Assembly: GCA_030949565.1 (NCBI GenBank)
Contig: JAUZSK010000078.1
Coordinates: 28,838 to 92,837 of the forward strand
DNA: 64,000 nt
DNA from: Enterobacterales bacterium
GTDB taxonomy: Bacteria; Pseudomonadota; Gammaproteobacteria; Enterobacterales; Kangiellaceae
Direction of reading: 5' to 3'
In this document: one piece after another, positions 58,703-64,000 of the stretch
Layout: the number at the start of each line of letters is the position of its first letter
How positions within the stretch are numbered: position 1 is the first letter of the stretch
Program-made: the position numbers and the translations under genes
The notes under the pieces: model-generated
Told to the model about the DNA's origin: nothing
The model's input: only the letters and a program-made list of their open reading frames with translations
The model's database searches: none

Positions 58703-58732
58703 AAAACGCCCGAGCATAAGCTCAGGCGTTTT
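58703..58732 (-). terminator. Terminator after tRNA-Asp
   Basis: AAAACGCCCGAGC (58703-58715) pairs with GCTCAGGCGTTTT (58720-58732) with one mismatch and an ATAA loop. On the minus strand a T run follows, ending the tRNA transcript. Confidence 0.88.
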
Positions 58733-58777
58733 CTATTTCTGTTTGCGAGTAAGGCAAAACCAATACTCTTCAAATAG

Positions 58778-58854
58778 TGGCGGAGTGGACGGGACTCGAA
58801 CCCGCGACCCCCGGCGTGACAGGCCGGTATTCTAACCAGCTGAACTACCACTCC
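58778..58854 (-). tRNA. tRNA-Asp (GTC)
   Basis: 77 bases on the minus strand including CCA. The acceptor stem is GGAGTGG/CCACTCC with discriminator G. D-loop TAGTTCAGCTGGTTAGAAT, anticodon loop CTGTCAC (anticodon GTC) on a CCGGC/GCCGG stem, and T arm GCGGGTTCGAGTCCCGT all follow the tRNA-Asp pattern of E. coli. The gene is alone, with a terminator directly downstream. Confidence 0.97.
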
Positions 58855-58914
58855 GCAATGCAAAAAGGTGTGAGAATTAACTCACTAAAAAACCCGTTCA
58901 GGGAGGCTTTTTAG

Positions 58915-58937
58915 TTGCGCCTTTCAGCGAGGCGCAA
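58915..58937. terminator. Hairpin upstream of tRNA-Asp
   Basis: TTGCGCC (58915-58921) pairs with GGCGCAA (58931-58937). It could end the transcript of the gene at 59077-60057. There is no long T tract. Confidence 0.5.
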
Positions 58938-59076
58938 TAATACGTAGGCTATTTAGACCTGTCAACAAGAAACTACAATCTTTGTCTAAATAACCTAATT
59001 AGGCGACAGATTTTGCGAAAATCATTAGATTATGATTAATTTTTGAACGATTAAGCTCGTTTTACGGCGCTTGTTG

Positions 59077-60057
59077 CTAATCCTTCTTCTCTGAATCCAT
59101 CACATCGCCAGATTCAGCAAAAGCGTCTCCCCAGTCGGGCTCATCATCACTGGCATCGAGTTCTAACTCATCTAATGCGCTATCGATATCATCTAGGGCA
59201 CTATCTAAGCTATCATTAACTTCTTCCCCAAGCGCGGTATCATCAACACCCATATCTTTAAGAGACTGCTCAAGCTGTGTATCTAGCGTTTCCTCTTTAG
59301 TCTCGTCAGCGACGGACTCCGAGGCAGACTCAGTTTCTTCAGAGAGGTCAGGCGTCGATTCATTATCTTTATCAGATTCAGTTTCAGTTTCAGTTTCAGT
59401 AATATTGGCATCACTCGCCTGTTGTTGCGAGTCATCGTCGGTTGCCGCAGCGCCAGAAAAGGATTCCATAGCGGTAATTATTTGTTCTACCGACATTTGC
59501 TCTTTAGACACATCGTCTTCACCGAACATCGAGCTAAATTCTTTAAAAATATTATTTAATGTGGTTAAAGTGATATGTACTTCTTGCTTGAGGGATTTAA
59601 TGTCTTTGTTTAACTGTTTTACTTGTTCTTCGTCGCCGGCCACAGGCTCTTCGACGACTTCCTCTTCAACAACGGGCGCTTCAGGTAATGTGGGTTTTAA
59701 CTTATGATAAGTAGCTGATACACGCCCTAAATCTTGGTTAAGATCAGCTATTGCATCAATATTTTTATCCAACAATCCACTAACCAAATTACGAATGAGA
59801 AATTTTCGCTCATTCATTATTTTTTTAACCTGCTTTTTAGCTAGTTTTTTATCCATTAATAGATTGTCAGTCAAGAAAGTATAAACGGCCTTTTTTTCAT
59901 CCACTTCATTATTTTTTACAGCTAGAATGAGACGTCTCGCGGCTAATTTAAATTTCTTGCGACCAGCAGTAATGGTAAATATAAGAATTAATGATAAGAT
60001 AACAAAGGGCAATACCGCTTCCAACACCAAAATCCATGAAAAATCATCAAATTTCAT
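59077..60057 (-). CDS. Acidic membrane-anchored protein of unknown function
   Basis: 326 residues. One N-terminal membrane segment (about residues 10-30, LEAVLPFVILSLILIFTI) is followed by a basic helical region (to about 105), then a coiled-coil stretch (QVKQLNKDIKSLKQEVHITL) and a long Asp/Glu/Ser-rich tail containing SALDDIDSALDELELD. The tail recalls the acidic ends of FimV-like proteins, but there is no LysM domain. It probably sits in the inner membrane with the acidic part in the cytoplasm. It follows the VWA gene on the same strand, suggesting joint function. Confidence 0.65.
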   Translation of the reverse strand: MKFDDFSWILVLEAVLPFVILSLILIFTITAGRKKFKLAARRLILAVKNNEVDEKKAVYTFLTDNLLMDKKLAKKQVKKIMNERKFLIRNLVSGLLDKNIDAIADLNQDLGRVSATYHKLKPTLPEAPVVEEEVVEEPVAGDEEQVKQLNKDIKSLKQEVHITLTTLNNIFKEFSSMFGEDDVSKEQMSVEQIITAMESFSGAAATDDDSQQQASDANITETETETESDKDNESTPDLSEETESASESVADETKEETLDTQLEQSLKDMGVDDTALGEEVNDSLDSALDDIDSALDELELDASDDEPDWGDAFAESGDVMDSEKKD

Positions 60058-60223
60058 TGTTCATCCCCTTTCCATTGGCTTATGGCTGCACAGAGCTTTA
60101 AGCACCAAAAATCGATATTATTCACTTTTATTAGCCTCGGTTTTACTTTCTATTTCTGCTTGGTCTTCATCGCTGTCAACTTCATCATCGTCATCATCTT
60201 CTTCTTCTTCAATACTTAATTCG

Positions 60224-62121
60224 TTAGCAACGGCCGAATGCCGCTTTGCTACTACGTTTTTTTATCACACGCCAAATAATAAAGCCGAAAATAGCGAGAA
60301 CGAAATTAACGCCTAGTCCAATAATTATCCAACTAACGCCAAATAAGCCTTCAACCGGTGGCTCAGTTTCAGTCTCTTCCTCTTGTGGCTGTTGTGGGGT
60401 AACCACTTCAGGTTTTACCTCTGGCTCAGATATTTCTGCTGCTTGCTCTGGTTCGGTCTGCTGCGGTTCAAGTTCAGGCACCTCTTGCGTAACCTTGTCA
60501 GAGCTCTCTGCAGGCGCTGACTGGCTGATAGGTTCAGCAACCGCTTGTTCTACTACTTCCGTTGCTGAGCCCTCTACATCAAATTCTAAACTTTCAGGGG
60601 TAACAGAAAACTCCCGGCCTAGCTGTGATTTACCGGCTATTTTAAAATCAACCTTATAGTGTCCGCCTTTTACCTCCGCTGCAATTTCAGTTAACGAGTC
60701 AGCCTCATCGATAACATGAAACTTTTTAATGCCCGATGGTTGAGTAATGGTGAGGCTGATTTTTAAACTCGATTTATCAACAATATCTTCCTTAGCACTA
60801 ATTTTTAACTGATGAGGCAGAATATTGTCTTCAGATAGAATCACCTCGGCATCGATAGGTGAACCATAAATATTAATCGCGTGAGTTCGCTCTCTTTCAA
60901 AGGTTGGACTGGTAACTTTTAGAGTTAACTTTAATTCTCCCTCAAAGCTATCGGTAAAGAAATTCTGTTTAAAGGTCTTAGAAGTAGTGTCATAAAACAT
61001 TGCTAGCTTACTGCTTTGCCCTGCTTTATCCTGCACAAGAATCGCGTCGACCAAATTTAAAAAATCAGTATTTTTTATTGGTTTGCCTTCTTCAAGTAGC
61101 TGCAATTGATAGTCAATCGCCTCCCCGGCGAGAAGATTATTAGGCAAAGGTTTAATCGATAAACCTAATTTACTCACAACCATCACTCGATTATCAGGGT
61201 CAACCTTAGCGTCGATGCTCCAATTGCCGGTTTCTGGTTTCTCGATGGTAATTAAATCGTAACCTTTGGTGGCAAACCAACGAATTTTGCTATCAGAACT
61301 AGCACTATCATACACCTTGTCAGAAGGAGATATTAATCGAGTGGGAGCTGAATCGGTTTGGCGAAAAACCAATACGGTCATTTCGTCAATACTTTTATCC
61401 ACAGGAAATTGATTGTCAATGATCGGTAACGCATCGCGCTGTGCTGCCTGTTCAAATATTTTTAAAAACACCTTTTGTAATTCATCAGCATTATTGACTT
61501 CTTGATACCAACCATCGGTTTGAGTAGAAAGTTGTTTTAATAATGCATGATCGGCATTTTTTGATAACGCGATGGTATGTATAGCAACGCCCGCGCGTTT
61601 TAATTTAGGCAAAATAACATTAACAATACGATTTCGTTCTTTTTCATTCACCGCGGGGTCTTTCGAGATATCCACCATTCCATCGGTTAATAATAAGAAA
61701 CTTCGTTTTTCATTCGGGTTGGGTCTGGTCCATCCGTATGAGGCCTTTTCTAGTACACTGCCAATATTGGTATATAAACCGCGAGAATTGATACTTTTAG
61801 CGGATAAGGTGGCTTTTTTCTGCCAAGCAAAGCATCCACCTTGGATAAAGGGACCATCATGTTAACGTAGCGACCAAATGCCCAAACACCCGCATCAGCA
61901 CCTTTAGGCAACAGGTTGGTTACCAACTGCAAAGCAGGTATCCTTAGATTATTAGGATCATTTTTCTTCATGCTTCCAGATATATCAATCAGAAGTCTAA
62001 CATCTGATTTTTGCAACGCTGGATCTTGCGATTGACTCATCGCTAGTGGAACAAAACAGATCAACGCGAACGCGATTACAGTGAAAATATCCAGTGATTT
62101 GCTAAAATTGCGGTCGCCCAT
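60224..62121 (-). CDS. VWA-domain membrane protein, frameshifted
   Basis: About 632 residues in two frames. The N-terminus has a signal peptide or anchor (IFTVIAFALICFVPLAMS), then a von Willebrand A domain with the metal site DISGSM and FLLLTDGMVDISKD. The frame shifts in an A-rich run near 61815-61830 (WQKKATLSAKS continues in the next frame). A beta-rich middle, a Glu/Gln/Pro-rich linker and a C-terminal membrane segment (WIIIGLGVNFVLAIFGFIIW) follow. A further shift at the run of A after the last helix would give an acidic tail ending near 60118 instead of 60224. It is likely periplasmic and anchored at both ends. Confidence 0.75.
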
Positions 62122-62345
62122 GTTGAATGGTCCTTCAATATTGATGAATTACCCTATAAGTTTAGACTAATTTTAATTAATTATATAACTTTCAGACAGA
62201 TAGATTCTGTTATTAAAGTCAGTCTAACAATACCTTGCACTTATTTAGCACCGATTTTGTCACATAATTGAGTAAAATAGTCAGATCCACCACGATTAAA
62301 GTCTTGCCATCATCTTCGCTGATATCGGCTTGGCTGAAGCAACTT

Positions 62346-62726
62346 CTACCCGGAAACGCTTACATTGGCTAGTCTGGCGGAATCAGGTTTACCGGTTATT
62401 AATGGGTGCCACTGGGGCAGCGGTTGCCCGTTGGCTAATCGCTTATAAGCACAAGTTGCAGGGATCCAACTCAACGAACCTGCATTTTGCGGCGTGATTT
62501 GGATGCAGTCTGGAACTTTTTGTTGTCTTTTGGGATACACGCTACAACGGCATTGTTGGCTATCTAAATATTGGCACACGATATTGGTGTAAAATATTTC
62601 ACCACTCTCTTCATCTTCGAGCTTATGGGCGCAACATTGCGCACAACCATCACACAAAGACTCCCACTGCTCTTGTGTCATATCGTCTAATGTAGTTGTT
62701 TGCCAAAACGGCAAAGGCGAGTTCAT
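62346..62726 (-). CDS. ycgN: YcgN/UPF0260-family cysteine cluster protein
   Basis: About 126 residues from the ATG at 62726 (MNSPLPFWQTTTLDDM). The frame is open upstream but that overlaps the neighbouring gene. The CxxxxCC pattern LCDGCAQCCAHKLEDE and later cysteines (CQYLDSQQCRCSVY, PDCIQITP, CAYKRL) define the UPF0260/YkgJ-type family, probably binding zinc or an Fe-S cluster. The biochemical role is unknown. It follows the FAH-family gene as in E. coli ycgM-ycgN. Confidence 0.85.
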   Translation of the reverse strand: MNSPLPFWQTTTLDDMTQEQWESLCDGCAQCCAHKLEDEESGEIFYTNIVCQYLDSQQCRCSVYPKRQQKVPDCIQITPQNAGSLSWIPATCAYKRLANGQPLPQWHPLITGKPDSARLANVSVSG

Positions 62727-62758
62727 AGTTAAATCCTGGTCAATGGTATGAGTGACAA

Positions 62759-63454
62759 TTAAACAATCAAGGCTGTCGCTTGCGTTTGTTGTTGCAGGCA
62801 TAACTCGATTTGGTCGCCCTTTACAAGAGGGCCTACACCCGCCGGTGTTCCGGTTAATATAATATCACCAGCTTGCAAGGTAAAAGCCTCTGAAATATTA
62901 GACATAAGATAAGGGATGTCAAAGATCATATCACGACTATCGCCTTGCTGAACGGTTTTCTTATTGATCAACAAACAAAAATTGATTGACTGCTTGGAGT
63001 CAATTTGCTCAAGGCTAGAAAATTCACTAACAGGGCAAGCAGCATCAAAACATTTAGCTCTTTCCCCACGGCTGCCCCTTGTTGTTTCAGGTTTTGCTGC
63101 AGATTCTCTTAATGTTAGATCAATGGCTAAACCAACCCCAGCAATGGCGGAGCTACATTGTTTAACTGAAGCATGACTAAGTTCATTGCCGACCAATATC
63201 GCTATTTCAACTTCATGATGACACTCGCCTAATCCTTTGGGCAATACTAGTTCAAGCGGTATTTGTTGAGGATTAGTCATTTGAACCAGTGTATTAACTG
63301 ATTTGATAAACAGCAGAGGTGACTTAGGCACTGGATTATTAAGCTCTTTGGCATGATCAAGGTAATTACGCCCCACGCAAACCACCTTACTGGTCGGATA
63401 TTCAAATGCCTGACTCGGTTGATCGCTATTTTGTTTAAGGCGCGGATAAAACAT
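62759..63454 (-). CDS. Fumarylacetoacetate hydrolase-family protein (YcgM-like)
   Basis: 231 residues, the length of the short FAH family (acylpyruvase/YcgM type). VVCVGRNYLDHAKEL starts the catalytic domain; metal ligands lie in GECHHEVEIAILVG and in GVGLAIDLTLRE. DIILTGTPAGVGPLVKGDQIEL closes it. Members hydrolyse acylpyruvates or decarboxylate oxaloacetate with Mg2+. The ycgN-like gene is 32 bases downstream, a gammaproteobacterial arrangement. Confidence 0.9.
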   Translation of the reverse strand: MFYPRLKQNSDQPSQAFEYPTSKVVCVGRNYLDHAKELNNPVPKSPLLFIKSVNTLVQMTNPQQIPLELVLPKGLGECHHEVEIAILVGNELSHASVKQCSSAIAGVGLAIDLTLRESAAKPETTRGSRGERAKCFDAACPVSEFSSLEQIDSKQSINFCLLINKKTVQQGDSRDMIFDIPYLMSNISEAFTLQAGDIILTGTPAGVGPLVKGDQIELCLQQQTQATALIV

Positions 63455-63505
63455 ATTATTCTCTATAATTAAAAAATTAATTTAATAATGGAGGACCGAG
63501 TCCAA

Positions 63506-64000
63506 TTATTTCTTAATAGGCGGATAAGCGATTCGATCGGCCAAATAGCCAACTCCGGTGGCAAAATAATAGGACCGATTCCAGCGCATAATAATATCAA
63601 AATTAGGGTAAACCAAATAAATTCGCCCCTTAGGCCCACCGGGAGCAATCAAATATGCCTTTAAATCGACCTGCGGCAGCGCTTGACCATTCATACGTCG
63701 CACTCCCTGCTTTTGCCAATCAGCTAATAACTGAGCATTTTTTTTTCCAAACGCATATTGCTTAAACGGTTTGCTAAGGATAACTTGTCGTCCCCATGTT
63801 TTACTCTTATCCCAACCATATTTAGCCAAATAATTACCCATAGAAGCAAAGATATCTTCTTTATCTGACCAGATATTTTTACGACCATCATTATTGGCAT
63901 CTAGTGCAAATTGTAAGAAACTGCTTGGCATAAACTGGCTATTGCCCATGGCGCCAGCCCACGATCCTTTCATTTCATTGAGACTTATATGACCCTCTGC
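63506..64000 (-). CDS. mltB: MltB-type lytic transglycosylase, 5' end outside the window
   Basis: 165 codons read through to the window end without a start, so only the C-terminal part is present. GSWAGAMGNSQFMPSSFLQF, DANNDGRKNIW and DIFASMGNYLAKYGW are typical of the MltB/Slt35 lytic murein transglycosylases that cut the glycan strand to 1,6-anhydro ends. The EF-hand-like NNDGRKNIW is recognisable. The family catalytic Glu lies upstream of the window. MltB would normally be a lipoprotein; this cannot be checked here. Confidence 0.9.
   Translation of the reverse strand, partial: AEGHISLNEMKGSWAGAMGNSQFMPSSFLQFALDANNDGRKNIWSDKEDIFASMGNYLAKYGWDKSKTWGRQVILSKPFKQYAFGKKNAQLLADWQKQGVRRMNGQALPQVDLKAYLIAPGGPKGRIYLVYPNFDIIMRWNRSYYFATGVGYLADRIAYPPIKK

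Noticed and set aside
59405..60316. Plus-strand frames rich in Ser opposite the acidic proteins
   Set aside because: They are antisense shadows of Asp/Glu/Ser-rich coding repeats.

Overview
The window is about 40% GC and gammaproteobacterial. Synteny supports this: arsC-wrbA-DUF2069, rluD divergent from bamD, pgeF-plsC, pilSR, thiI, lexA, and a ycgM/ycgN-type pair. The low GC, the secreted PKD/PPC protein and the anaerobic nitrate genes fit a marine Kangiella/Aliikangiella/Pleionea-type bacterium. That lineage guess is inference; no rRNA gene is present.

Layout: 0-3.3 kb holds housekeeping genes (truncated hypothetical, YihY-type membrane protein, arsC, wrbA, DUF2069). 3.3-25.5 kb is an anaerobic-respiration block: two NarK transporters, narGHJI with a parvulin, a YeeE/YedE pair, an AlgE-like porin, moaA behind a Moco-riboswitch-like leader, moeA, a small Moco-associated gene, mobA, a PLP decarboxylase, an FNR/ANR regulator and hemN. 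FNR-type boxes lie upstream of narK, the decarboxylase and hemN, with weaker ones near the porin and moaA. 25.5-38.7 kb is core: plsC, pgeF, rluD, bamD, glnB, nadE, pilSR, a FimT/GspH pseudopilin, thiI, a short Omp85-like barrel and lexA.

38.9-47.9 kb is an accessory island: two duplicated C-terminal pieces of a Y1/RAYT-type transposase, a complete IS66 element, two orphan envelope genes, a 3.2-kb three-gene transposon with TGT/ACA ends and repeated end sites, a headless deaminase-type toxin module with a candidate immunity gene, and the N-terminal remnant of a RAYT-like transposase carrying hairpin repeats. 47.9-64 kb holds hrpA, a hydrolase, a 1396-residue PKD/PPC protein and a lipoprotein sharing an unusual motif with it, tRNA-Asp, a VWA protein with an acidic partner, a YcgN/FAH pair and the end of an MltB-type transglycosylase.

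Many genes are broken by single-base indels, often in homopolymers, while the protein continues with full conservation in another frame: yihY, narK, narG (three sites), narJ, yedE, decarboxylase, thiI, IS66 tnpC, transposon genes, hrpA and the VWA gene. This pattern suggests consensus errors in the sequence more than decay. Such genes are therefore annotated over their full span.
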